Positions 1-7,431 of a stretch of 57,061 bases of DNA are shown here, in pieces (the first letter of the stretch is position 1; each line of letters starts with the position of its first letter). The translations under genes were made by a program, and so were the position numbers. Source of the stretch: an uncultured Oscillospiraceae bacterium (GTDB lineage: Bacteria > Bacillota > Clostridia > Oscillospirales > Acutalibacteraceae); the NCBI GenBank assembly GCA_900540535.1, contig UQGM01000012.1, positions 1 to 57,061 on the forward strand, read 5' to 3'. The notes under the pieces were generated by a model that was given only the letters and a program-made list of their open reading frames with translations, was not told the DNA's origin and made no database searches.

Positions 1-829
1 TGCGCAGACTTTTTACCGCCTGCGAACGAGTCGCACTCACCCAGAAATCCTCTCCCACCTTTCCCTCCCCCTTTGTGTTGGCAATGAGTGTTGTTACCAG
101 CTTCAGAATGTCTTTTTCAGAATGAATATATGCAAAAGGGTTATAGTGCATGGATTTTCTGAAATTGATGGTATTGAGAATCTTGATACGATACGGCTCA
201 TAAATCACTTTGCCGTTTTTATCCTTAACAGGTTTACCGTTCCTATCAAGTTTCGGCGCACCGTGCTGAAGCATCTTACCGCACTCTAATAATATTGTAC
301 CCTTGGGATCTGTGACAACATATGAACTATGCATCTGCATAAGGTTAGGTTTAAGCCAGAATCTTGTCTTTCCGCTTCCCGAACCACCGATCACCAGCAC
401 ATTTTTGTTTCGTGCAGTTTTAGGGTCTTTCGGTCGACTATTCATTGTCAGGCTCTCGGTTTTTGTTAGGATAACATTGTTTCGAAATACAGGGTCAATG
501 AACGAAGCAATATCCTCATGAGTTCCCCACCTAGCTGAACCGTACTCAATGCCGTGACGGTATTTTTTCGCATTTTTGCCTTTTAAATAAACGGCTAAAC
601 GCAGACCGGCGCCAAATAAAATTCCAATAAGCAAATCAAAAGGATGAAGACTTGGCCAAAAGCTTTTGAGAGTCACAGGAAGAACAGAAAATAAGGACAG
701 CAATTTCTCCGAAGCATTTGTTCCTTCAGCCATTCTCCAAGCTTCACCGAAATTTGTGGCAAAAAGTCCAAGCAGGATATACGGCAAGTTAGGCAAAATC
801 AGCTTTTTGATATTAAACTTATTCTTCAT
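1..829 (-). CDS. VirD4/TraG-type type IV coupling ATPase (N-terminal part)
   Basis: The gene runs off the left edge; about 276 residues are visible. It begins with an ATG at 829 that overlaps the TGA of the upstream PcfB-like gene (ATGA), so the two are translationally coupled. Two hydrophobic segments lie in the first 85 residues, followed by the Walker A motif GGSGSGKTR and the sequence VTDPKG, the layout of membrane-bound VirD4/PcfC coupling proteins. These ATPases bring the relaxase-DNA complex to the type IV secretion channel during conjugation. Other transfer genes should follow to the left of the window. Confidence 0.9.
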   Translation of the reverse strand, partial: MKNKFNIKKLILPNLPYILLGLFATNFGEAWRMAEGTNASEKLLSLFSVLPVTLKSFWPSLHPFDLLIGILFGAGLRLAVYLKGKNAKKYRHGIEYGSARWGTHEDIASFIDPVFRNNVILTKTESLTMNSRPKDPKTARNKNVLVIGGSGSGKTRFWLKPNLMQMHSSYVVTDPKGTILLECGKMLQHGAPKLDRNGKPVKDKNGKVIYEPYRIKILNTINFRKSMHYNPFAYIHSEKDILKLVTTLIANTKGEGKVGEDFWVSATRSQAVKSLR

Positions 830-1320
830 CGCTCCAGATCCTTTCGATTTGTCCTCTCTACAACTGCATTTTTGATAAGCTCTTTGAATTTACTGAGTTT
901 AACCAGAACCGAAGAACGCTCCGATTTCTCTGCTTTTTTGACCTTTTTGTTTGTATACTCGGTAAATGCAGAGGTTAATGCATCGGCATCCCTTGCCTTA
1001 AAGAAAATAAGGTACTTTTGGGGAGAACTGCTGCGGTCTTTTTTAACTGCATAATCGACACCGTATTTTCGCGCAATTTTTTCAAATTCCTTGATGGATG
1101 GATCTGTAATCTCAATATTTGAGACGCCTTGATTTTGACCTACAAGCTGTTTGACAGTCTGCTTTCCCCTGTGTTTTACCGGAGCATCCCTGCTTCTTTG
1201 CATCTTCTTTTCTTTGCGGTGAACCATGTATTTTGTTACGGCGGATTTCAAGAGTCCTGCCGTAAACTTTGAGCCGCTGACTATCAGAGTCAGCGTTCTG
1301 TTTTCTATGTCCTCCTGCAT
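826..1320 (-). CDS. PcfB-like (DUF3801) conjugation accessory protein
   Basis: A 164-residue basic protein with the DUF3801/PcfB look: a short N-terminal helical region, then a segment around residues 60-125 ending in YLIFFKARDADALTSAF, and a Lys/Arg-rich tail. In enterococcal pCF10, PcfB works with the VirD4-like PcfC as a substrate receptor for the secretion channel; here too it directly precedes the coupling-protein gene and overlaps it by four bases. The ATG at 1320 is preceded by GGGAGG at nine bases. Family assignment is from recalled similarity and context. Confidence 0.8.
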   Translation of the reverse strand: MQEDIENRTLTLIVSGSKFTAGLLKSAVTKYMVHRKEKKMQRSRDAPVKHRGKQTVKQLVGQNQGVSNIEITDPSIKEFEKIARKYGVDYAVKKDRSSSPQKYLIFFKARDADALTSAFTEYTNKKVKKAEKSERSSVLVKLSKFKELIKNAVVERTNRKDLER

Positions 1321-1446
1321 GGATCATCGCCTCCCTTCATCTGAATTTCCATATATGGTTTTTAAGCTAAGGACGAAGAATCACTATTTTTCGGCAACGT
1401 ACAAATCAGGACAGTTAAGACTAATTTTCAATATTAAAACAATGAC

Positions 1447-1482
1447 AAAAAGCACCCAGTTGCGTATGCAGCTGAGTGCTTT
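1447..1482. terminator. Bidirectional intrinsic terminator after the hydrogenase gene
   Basis: An A4-stem-T4 hairpin: AAAAGCAC-CAGTTGC pairs with GCAGCTGAGTGCTTTT around the loop GTAT, with one mismatch and one G-T pair. It lies 37 bases beyond the hydrogenase stop codon and separates the cargo operon from the pcfB-virD4 genes, which must have another promoter or rely on read-through. Confidence 0.75.
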
Positions 1483-1518
1483 TATTACAATTATTCTAAT
1501 AATATTGCTTGCTGAATA

Positions 1519-3558
1519 TTAATAGTTTTCTTTTCTTACTTCAAAATATCCTTTCGGATAATGGCATATCGGGCAGTTCTCGGGAGCCTCTATGCCTACT
1601 ACAACATGTCCGCAGTTGCGGCATTCCCAGATAGTAACACCGCTTTTCTTAAACACTTCCATAGCCTCTACATTCTTCAGAAGCGCACGATATCTTTCTT
1701 CATGCATTTTCTCAATAGCGGCAACTCCACGGAACTGTGCAGCTAACTCCATAAAGCCTTCTTCTTCAGCATCACGAGCCATTCTTTCGTACATATCAGT
1801 CCATTCGGCATTCTCACCCTCCGCTGCATGCAGAAGATTCTCTGCGGTATCTCCAAGTTCACCAAGCTCTTTAAACCAAAGTTTTGCATGTTCTTTCTCA
1901 TTCTCTGCTGTATGAAGGAATAAAGCTGCAATCTGCTCATAACCGGCCTGCTTTGCCACTGATGCAAAATATGTGTACTTGTTTCTTGCCTGTGACTCTC
2001 CGGCAAAAGCTTCCCAAAGATTTTTTTCTGTCTTTGTTCCGGCATATTTGCTCTTTCCTGCTGCTTCCTCAACTTTCTTAAACACTGAAGAAGGCTGCTT
2101 ACAAATCGGACACTGCTCAGGGGGATTTTCTCCCTCGTGAACATATCCACATACACTACATACCCATTTGCTCATTTTATTATCTCCTTTTCTGAATAAT
2201 ATTTCACTTTTATCCTCATATGAGGTGTGCAGCATTTTTTCTGCCAAACTGCTCAGAGGCTTTCCGTAGAATTCCTCATATAATTTCTGAATCTGCTGAT
2301 TTTCATGGCTCTTTCGCAGAGTTAACGCTTCATCTCTTGAATAAAGACTCTGAATTCTTGCCTTTCTTACCTGATCCTGATCCTTTGCTATGTTCTTTGG
2401 CTGACCGCCTCCACCGATGCATCCGCCGGGACATGTCATTACCTCAACAAAATGGTATTGTTTTTCACCATTTTTGATCATTTCGATTACTTTACGTGCA
2501 TTGGCAGTTCCGTAAATAACAGCAACATTAATATTTAAATCACCGACGGGAATAGTTGCTTCCTTAACGCCTTCATGTCCTCTGACCGGCGTAAGATTTA
2601 AAAGCTGTTCCGGAGACTCAAGCTTTGTAATAAACTCATAGGCAGTTCTGATAGCTGCCTCCATAACGCCGCCGGTATTACCAAAGATAATGCCTGCACC
2701 TGAAGCATCGCCCATAAAATCATCATAGGAACTATCCTCAAGGCTTGCAAAATCAACGCCTTCTTCCTTTGCCCATTTTGCAAGTTCTCTTGTAGTAATG
2801 ACGAAATCCATATCCCGCATATTTTCAATACCCAGAAGCTGTGATGCAGCATTCATCTCTTCTCTTCTGATTTCAAACTTCTTGGCGGTACATGGTGTAA
2901 GTGCCACATTTACAATCTTTTTGGGATCCAATCCTTTTTTCTGCGCAAAGAAAGTCTTGATTGTCGGGCCCTGCATTCCTATAGGACTCTTAGATGATGA
3001 AAGATTTGGAATCATTTCCGGATAATAGGTCTCCACAAATTTAACCCATGCCGGACAGCAACTGGTAAACTGAGGAAGAGGTGCCTTATTATTCGTCACT
3101 CTTTCAATAAGTTCGCTGGCCTCTTCGACAATGGTAAGATCTGCTCCCACACAGGTATCCAATACAAAATCGGCGCCCAATTTACGAAGCAAAGCAACCA
3201 TTTTACCCTGGACGAAACTTCCGTCTGTCAGTCCAAACTCTTCTCCAAGGGCTGCTCTGACGGCAGGTGATGTGCTGACTATAACAATCTTATCAGGATC
3301 AGAAATAGCTTTTTTTACATCCGGATATTCATATTTCTCCACAATACTGTCTACCGGACATACATTTGCACATTGTCCGCAATGAATACATATCGCCTCA
3401 TTACCGGTCTGTTCCAATGTATAAGTTCCATGAACACCGATAGAATGTGTGCATACTTCTTTACACATTCCACACTTTATACACCGCTCTTCAATCCTTT
3501 GAATACTGGGATTATCCTCTTCAATAGGAACTCGAATACTCATTGGCAAGTGCTGCAT
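1519..3558 (-). CDS. [FeFe] hydrogenase fused to rubredoxin-rubrerythrin-rubredoxin
   Basis: A 679-residue multidomain protein. Residues 20-75 hold two [4Fe-4S] ferredoxin motifs (CIKCGMCKEVC, CIHCGQCANVC). The H-cluster domain follows, with all three signatures: TSCCPAW, PCTAKK and MTCPGGCIGGGGQP, so the four H-cluster cysteines and the proton-transfer cysteine are present. From residue 462 come a rubredoxin knuckle (CSVCGY...CPIC), a ferritin-like rubrerythrin domain with ExxH iron ligands (EAFAGESQAR, ENEKEHAK, EKMHEERY) and a C-terminal rubredoxin knuckle (CRNCGH...CPIC). The likely role is cytoplasmic H2-linked or ferredoxin-linked reduction of peroxide or oxygen. It forms an operon with perR (19-base gap; GGAGG ten bases before the ATG). 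Hydrogenase-rubrerythrin fusions are known in clostridia as far as I recall. The junction keeps an internal ribosome binding site, so a free rubrerythrin may also be made. Confidence 0.9.
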   Translation of the reverse strand: MQHLPMSIRVPIEEDNPSIQRIEERCIKCGMCKEVCTHSIGVHGTYTLEQTGNEAICIHCGQCANVCPVDSIVEKYEYPDVKKAISDPDKIVIVSTSPAVRAALGEEFGLTDGSFVQGKMVALLRKLGADFVLDTCVGADLTIVEEASELIERVTNNKAPLPQFTSCCPAWVKFVETYYPEMIPNLSSSKSPIGMQGPTIKTFFAQKKGLDPKKIVNVALTPCTAKKFEIRREEMNAASQLLGIENMRDMDFVITTRELAKWAKEEGVDFASLEDSSYDDFMGDASGAGIIFGNTGGVMEAAIRTAYEFITKLESPEQLLNLTPVRGHEGVKEATIPVGDLNINVAVIYGTANARKVIEMIKNGEKQYHFVEVMTCPGGCIGGGGQPKNIAKDQDQVRKARIQSLYSRDEALTLRKSHENQQIQKLYEEFYGKPLSSLAEKMLHTSYEDKSEILFRKGDNKMSKWVCSVCGYVHEGENPPEQCPICKQPSSVFKKVEEAAGKSKYAGTKTEKNLWEAFAGESQARNKYTYFASVAKQAGYEQIAALFLHTAENEKEHAKLWFKELGELGDTAENLLHAAEGENAEWTDMYERMARDAEEEGFMELAAQFRGVAAIEKMHEERYRALLKNVEAMEVFKKSGVTIWECRNCGHVVVGIEAPENCPICHYPKGYFEVRKENY
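2173..2190 (-). promoter_or_regulatory. Internal Shine-Dalgarno and start codon inside the hydrogenase-rubrerythrin ORF
   Basis: On the minus strand AAAGGAG (2190-2184) lies eight bases before an in-frame ATG (2175-2173), which is residue 462 (MSKWVC), exactly at the first residue of the rubredoxin-rubrerythrin part. The linker residues RKGDNK are simply the translation of this site. Spacing and sequence are those of a genuine start, so a 218-residue free rubrerythrin is likely to be translated as well as the fusion. Confidence 0.7.
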
Positions 3559-3577
3559 AATGTTTTATCCTCCTTTT

Positions 3578-3943
3578 TTAATTATCTTTTTTTCTGCAAG
3601 AAGGACAGACATAACTGATTCGTAAATCATATCCTTCTATTACCGCCCCCAGTTGCTTTTCAAGATTTGCAGTCAAATCCGAAAAGCTGTAATCACTGAT
3701 CGCTCCGCATATACTGCAAATCAAATGGTCATGTTTATGCTTCTTATCATATCTATCAGGTTGTCCGGCAAAACTTAGTTTCATAATTTTGCGTTCATCT
3801 ACCAGCTTTTTTAAATTATTATATACTGTCGCCAAAACAACCTTAGGCTCTTCAGCTTTTAATGACAGATAAATTTCTTCTGCCGTCATATGACTGTCCG
3901 AAGCACAAATAAGTTCCAGAATTTTCTCTTCGTATTTTGTCAT
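3578..3943 (-). CDS. perR: Fur-family peroxide regulator, PerR-like
   Basis: A 121-residue Fur-family protein: an N-terminal winged helix (YEEKILELI...LATVYNNLKKL) and a C-terminal dimerisation domain with metal-site histidines (DKKHKHDHLIC) and the two structural zinc CxxC motifs (CSICG, CPSC). I chose the ATG at 3943 because GAAGGGG lies seven bases upstream; the earlier ATG at 3961 would place that site inside the coding region. PerR-type regulators repress peroxide-defence genes and are inactivated by metal-catalysed oxidation. Here it is the first gene of an operon with the hydrogenase-rubrerythrin fusion, and a near-perfect Fur/PerR box covers its own -10. Fur or Zur cannot be excluded from sequence alone. 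Confidence 0.85.
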   Translation of the reverse strand: MTKYEEKILELICASDSHMTAEEIYLSLKAEEPKVVLATVYNNLKKLVDERKIMKLSFAGQPDRYDKKHKHDHLICSICGAISDYSFSDLTANLEKQLGAVIEGYDLRISYVCPSCRKKDN

Positions 3944-3964
3944 ACGTTTTCCCCTTCTCAAAAT

Positions 3965-4001
3965 TTATAATTATTCTAATTATTATTATTAGTTTTGTCA
4001 A
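3965..4001 (-). promoter_or_regulatory. perR operon promoter with PerR box over the -10
   Basis: On the minus strand TTGACA (4001-3996), a 17-base spacer and TAGAAT (3978-3973) form a strong sigma-A promoter. A 7-1-7 Fur/PerR-type box at 3965-3979 matches TTATAATnATTATAA at all but one position and covers the -10. Autoregulation and repression of the downstream hydrogenase-rubrerythrin gene follow from this layout. Confidence 0.75.
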
Positions 4002-4127
4002 CAGTTTTTTTATCCATTTTGGAATATTTTCATTCTGAATATGAAACAACTTCTTATCTTTATGTATTTAACCAAACATGCAAATTCCTTGCCGCAGTAA
4101 AATATTTTTCGCATCAGAAGGCGACCT

Positions 4128-5003
4128 TTATAAACCGTCTGCGTTCATATCATGATTTACCTGTGACGTATATTTGTTGTTCATAGTAGTTGACACATTG
4201 AACAATACCGCAAGAAGGTACTGTTTCATATTTCTGATTTCAGTTGTATTCTCATGAAGACAGTCCATTACAAACTCAATATTCGAACTGTTCAGCTTCA
4301 GAAAACGAGAACGAACTGTTTCGTGAGGGAAATCACTGCCTGCAATTCTTATTATTTTTCTTTTAGCACAGACAGTTTCAACTATCAGTTCCACAATCTC
4401 ATCCAATTCTTCACGGTAAAGTTTGAATCGCTGGCACAAATAATCATACTCGATGTTTTCAAGAATCAGATTGCGGCAACTTTCCATTTCTTTCTCAGAC
4501 ATCGTTTCCCTTCTTTTCCTTTCCGGCAGTTTTGCCGTCTCATTTTCACGGAATGGAAATGAATCGATATTTGATACATGAGTATTTTGTTTCTCAGTAT
4601 TTGATTTTTCTTTATTTAATTGTGCAGTCTTCTCCGTATGCGGTTTATCCATATACGGATTTTCCGTACATGGTGAGTCCGTATCCGATTTATGCATATC
4701 TGCTTTTTTATGCGGCTTTTCATAGATTACGTATTCCGTATCGGCTATTCTTCCCCCGCTGTCTCGCACCTGGTATCGGATTATGTATCCCATATTCTCA
4801 AGCTCCCTCAGTGCTCCACCTATGGCATCAACACCCTCTTTGCAGATTTTTGCAAGTCCTCGTGTGGTGTAGTTCCAGTTATCTGGCAGAGACAGCATCA
4901 TTGAAAGCAAGCCTTTGGCTTTAAGGGATAGTTTTTCGTCACGCAAATGATGATTGCTCATTACAGTATAGTCACGTGTTCGTTCTATTCTGAAAACAGC
5001 CAT
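4128..5003 (-). CDS. DUF6017-like helix-turn-helix replication/organiser protein
   Basis: A 291-residue protein. The N-terminal 110 residues form a winged helix common in plasmid and ICE proteins (SLKAKGLLSMMLSLPDNWNYTTRGLAKICKEG is its core, read here only as a motif around residues 25-57). A polar low-complexity linker rich in Asp, Thr and Glu follows, then a C-terminal helical domain ending in LLAVLFNVSTTMNN that I recognise as DUF6017-like. Such proteins are found in clostridial conjugative elements near parAB and are thought to act in element replication. The ATG at 5003 has AAAGGA nine bases upstream. It precedes the perR operon, which has its own promoter. Confidence 0.7.
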   Translation of the reverse strand: MAVFRIERTRDYTVMSNHHLRDEKLSLKAKGLLSMMLSLPDNWNYTTRGLAKICKEGVDAIGGALRELENMGYIIRYQVRDSGGRIADTEYVIYEKPHKKADMHKSDTDSPCTENPYMDKPHTEKTAQLNKEKSNTEKQNTHVSNIDSFPFRENETAKLPERKRRETMSEKEMESCRNLILENIEYDYLCQRFKLYREELDEIVELIVETVCAKRKIIRIAGSDFPHETVRSRFLKLNSSNIEFVMDCLHENTTEIRNMKQYLLAVLFNVSTTMNNKYTSQVNHDMNADGL

Positions 5004-5065
5004 AAACTTCAATCCTTTCTGATTTTAGGCATAAAAAATCCGCAATCATTTACAGACTGCGGAAG

Positions 5066-5248
5066 CTAACTTTTCTGTTTTATCTTTTCAGTACGATAAT
5101 TATGTTTTCTGTAGGAAGGAGCATATAGCCTTTTGCACTCTGAAAACGGAAGACTGTACAGCGCTCTTTCAATATCATCAGATTCCATATTAAGATTGCA
5201 ACTCAGGTCATCACGTATTGCTTCCTGAATATCTTTTACAGTACACAT
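5066..5248 (-). CDS. Small element-encoded protein, unknown
   Basis: A 60-residue protein with an acidic N-terminal half containing the segment IQEAIRDDLSCN and a basic C-terminus. AAAGGA lies nine bases before the ATG at 5248, which is preferred over the ATG at 5254. It sits in the parAB-linked run of minus-strand genes. I do not recognise a family; small transposon-encoded proteins of this size are common in these elements. Confidence 0.5.
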   Translation of the reverse strand: MCTVKDIQEAIRDDLSCNLNMESDDIERALYSLPFSECKRLYAPSYRKHNYRTEKIKQKS

Positions 5249-5270
5249 ATTCATTTATCCTTTCAAAATT

Positions 5271-5552
5271 TTATTTACGGTTGCGGCGACGTTTTTGGGG
5301 TTTAAAGTCAAGAATATGTCCCTCAATTACATCGGCATACCTCTTAATTTTGATTTCACGACGCTTTTGGCTGAGAAGAGCAGCCTGATAGTCGTTCTCC
5401 GTGAGAAAAAGCCGAATTTCGTCGCCTATATTGCCGTAAACGGTATCGGCATCTAAAACAATAAATTCAATCATACGTTTCGTATTATCTTTGAATCGCT
5501 CAACAGCAAGAATATCGTGTCCTTTAAGCTCTCTTGCTGAAATATCTTTCAT
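5271..5552 (-). CDS. Small element-encoded protein, unknown
   Basis: A 93-residue protein starting at an ATG with AAAGGAG six bases upstream, 12 bases after parB. It has mixed alpha/beta character and ends in a strongly basic tail (KPQKRRRNRK) that could bind nucleic acid. It lies in the same operon-like run as parA and parB, so a role in element maintenance is a guess from position only. Confidence 0.6.
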   Translation of the reverse strand: MKDISARELKGHDILAVERFKDNTKRMIEFIVLDADTVYGNIGDEIRLFLTENDYQAALLSQKRREIKIKRYADVIEGHILDFKPQKRRRNRK

Positions 5553-5564
5553 AGACTTCTCCTT

Positions 5565-6500
5565 TCAGCGTTCCTGCTCTTTCTCACGTTTGCGCTGCCA
5601 CTGTTCCAGCAGCTTGATAATTGTTTCCTGCATTTTACGAGGTGTATAACTCTTAGGAAAATACCTGCGTAATGTATCAGAAGTTAAAGTTACCTTATCC
5701 AGGTCGCTTTTCTTTTCCTCACTCATAATGGCACGCATAACATCAACAGATAAACGTCCCTCCTGACTGAACTTCTTAAGCCGCTGAGCCTGAGAAAGGG
5801 ATGGAGTTGTCTGTTCGCTGTCCATAGCATCCAGAAGCTGCACCTGTTCTTCCTTTTTAAGAAAAGACAGCTCATAGGCGGGATTAAACGCAATTTTCCG
5901 CTCATCTACCATATCAATCAGTTCGGGAATAAGCTCAGTCAGACGGATGAAGCGCTGAATATTTCTTGCGCTGTCTCCAGTTTGCTCAGCCAATATATCA
6001 CGACTTTTTTGTCCAGCAGACTTGTGGCCAAGTTGGCCACAAGTTAAAGCAGATCTTTTACCTTGATGATTCATAGCCTCCAACTTCATTTTATATGCAA
6101 AGGCTCTTTCACTGGGCAAAAGACTTTCTCTCTGCAAATTGCTGTCAACCATAATGATTGTTGCGGCATCATCATCTAAATCACGGACAATGACAGGCAT
6201 TGTCTCCTTTCCTGCCAGCTCACTTGCTCTGTGTCTTCTGTGGCCTGCAACCAATTCATATCCACCGTCAGGGTCAGGGCGAGCAATGGCAGGAACCAAA
6301 ACACCATATTCTCTTACACTTTCGGCAGTTTCCAGCATAGCTTCGTCATCTTTAACTTTAAAAGGATGTCCTTTGAACGGATGCAACTCAAACAGCGGAA
6401 TTTCCATTACCTTTTCTCGCTGTGCGTCAACACGACTCTCCTCGGTCGAAAATAAATCATCTACTGATGTCAGCTCTATTTTTTTCGCGCTGCTTTTCAA
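5565..6500 (-). CDS. parB: ParB-family partition protein of the element
   Basis: A 311-residue ParB. It has the N-terminal nuclease-like/CTP-binding fold with GHRRHRASELAG (the GERRxR-type box), then a helix-turn-helix region (AEQTGDSARNIQRFIRL) and a C-terminal dimerisation region rich in Lys, Arg and Glu. It would bind parS sites on the element and work with ParA in segregation of an excised circle, or regulate the operon. The start is a TTG at 6500 with AAGGAGG nine bases upstream, inside the 3' end of parA; the genes overlap by 44 bases, indicating translational coupling. Confidence 0.9.
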   Translation of the reverse strand: MKSSAKKIELTSVDDLFSTEESRVDAQREKVMEIPLFELHPFKGHPFKVKDDEAMLETAESVREYGVLVPAIARPDPDGGYELVAGHRRHRASELAGKETMPVIVRDLDDDAATIIMVDSNLQRESLLPSERAFAYKMKLEAMNHQGKRSALTCGQLGHKSAGQKSRDILAEQTGDSARNIQRFIRLTELIPELIDMVDERKIAFNPAYELSFLKKEEQVQLLDAMDSEQTTPSLSQAQRLKKFSQEGRLSVDVMRAIMSEEKKSDLDKVTLTSDTLRRYFPKSYTPRKMQETIIKLLEQWQRKREKEQER

Positions 6501-7278
6501 GCTTTATCACCTCCTTCGTAAAATTTTTGTAGCTCTCAGCCACTTTGCCGTCAGGATCGTGAGCAAAGATGCTTTTCCCCTCTGCGCTTGTCTCCTTTGC
6601 TCTGACCGAATGGGGAATTTCTGTGTCAAATACTTTTATCCTGCTTCCGTATGCTTCTCTCAGCAAAGCGGAAATTTCTTTTGCAAAGTTGGTTCGGCTA
6701 TCAACCATAGTCAGCAATATACCGTCAATCTGCAATTTAGGATTGATTTGCCTTTTAACCTTATTTACCGTAGAAAGCAGCTGTTCCAAACCTTTAACAG
6801 GCAGATACTCTGCCTGGACTGGGATTATAACTCTGTCTGCCGCTGCCAGGGCGTTTACAGTCAGCATGCCAAGTGACGGCTGACAATCAATAAGAATATG
6901 AGAATACTGTGCTTCCAACGTGTTAAGATACTGCCTGAGAATTGTCTCTCGACTCATGGCGTTTATCAAAGATACTTCCATCCCCGAAAGCTGAATGTCT
7001 GCCGGCATCAGGTCTACACCCTCATGATGGTGTAAAATACCCTCACAGGGGTTAATAGGTTCATCCGTCAAAATGCGACCCATTGCATCAGATAAAGTAA
7101 AAGGAAGCTTGTCCGGCTGATTATGTCCCAAACTGACAGTCAGACTTCCCTGTGGGTCAGCGTCTATGAGAAGTACTTTCTTTCCTGACTGCGCCAGACC
7201 CACACCTAAATTAGCGCAGGTTGTCGTTTTGCCTACACCGCCTTTCTGGTTGGCGATGGCAATAATTTGAGTGTTCAA
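6457..7278 (-). CDS. parA: ParA-family partition ATPase (Soj-like)
   Basis: A 273-residue deviant Walker ATPase: Walker A KGGVGKTT near the N-terminus, LLIDADPQGS, and HILIDCQPSLG as Walker B. It polymerises or forms gradients on DNA to move ParB-bound molecules. I place the start at the TTG at 7278, preceded by AAAGGAG at nine bases; a longer ATG-initiated frame would run through the leader hairpin at 7298-7331. It is first in the parA-parB operon of the mobile element. A dedicated partition pair suggests that the element spends time as an autonomous circle. Confidence 0.9.
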   Translation of the reverse strand: MNTQIIAIANQKGGVGKTTTCANLGVGLAQSGKKVLLIDADPQGSLTVSLGHNQPDKLPFTLSDAMGRILTDEPINPCEGILHHHEGVDLMPADIQLSGMEVSLINAMSRETILRQYLNTLEAQYSHILIDCQPSLGMLTVNALAAADRVIIPVQAEYLPVKGLEQLLSTVNKVKRQINPKLQIDGILLTMVDSRTNFAKEISALLREAYGSRIKVFDTEIPHSVRAKETSAEGKSIFAHDPDGKVAESYKNFTKEVIKLEKQREKNRADISR

Positions 7279-7297
7279 ATTTAAAACTCCTTTCAAA

Positions 7298-7331
7298 AAA
7301 ATACGCTGTTTAAAAGCAAACAGCGTATTTT
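7298..7331 (-). promoter_or_regulatory. Terminator-like hairpin in the parA leader
   Basis: A 14-base perfect inverted repeat (AAAATACGCTGTTT / AAACAGCGTATTTT, six-base loop) lies between a weak promoter (TTGTTC, 16 bases, TATATA at about 7365-7338) and the parA Shine-Dalgarno. On the transcript the stem is followed by a run of U and then GAAAGGAG. It could be an attenuator or an operator or parS-like site for ParA/ParB autoregulation. Confidence 0.6.
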
Positions 7332-7371
7332 GACTTATATATAGCATCGCTCAAATCAAGAACAATTTTGA

Positions 7372-7400
7372 TTGATGAAATGAGTGATGTATGATATAAT
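7372..7400 (+). promoter_or_regulatory. Promoter of the fic gene
   Basis: TTGATG at 7372, a 17-base spacer and TATAAT at 7395, 32 bases before the fic start codon. It lies back to back with the parA promoter region. Confidence 0.65.
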
Positions 7401-7431
7401 AAATATATAATTTTAAGCTGCGAGGTGTTCT

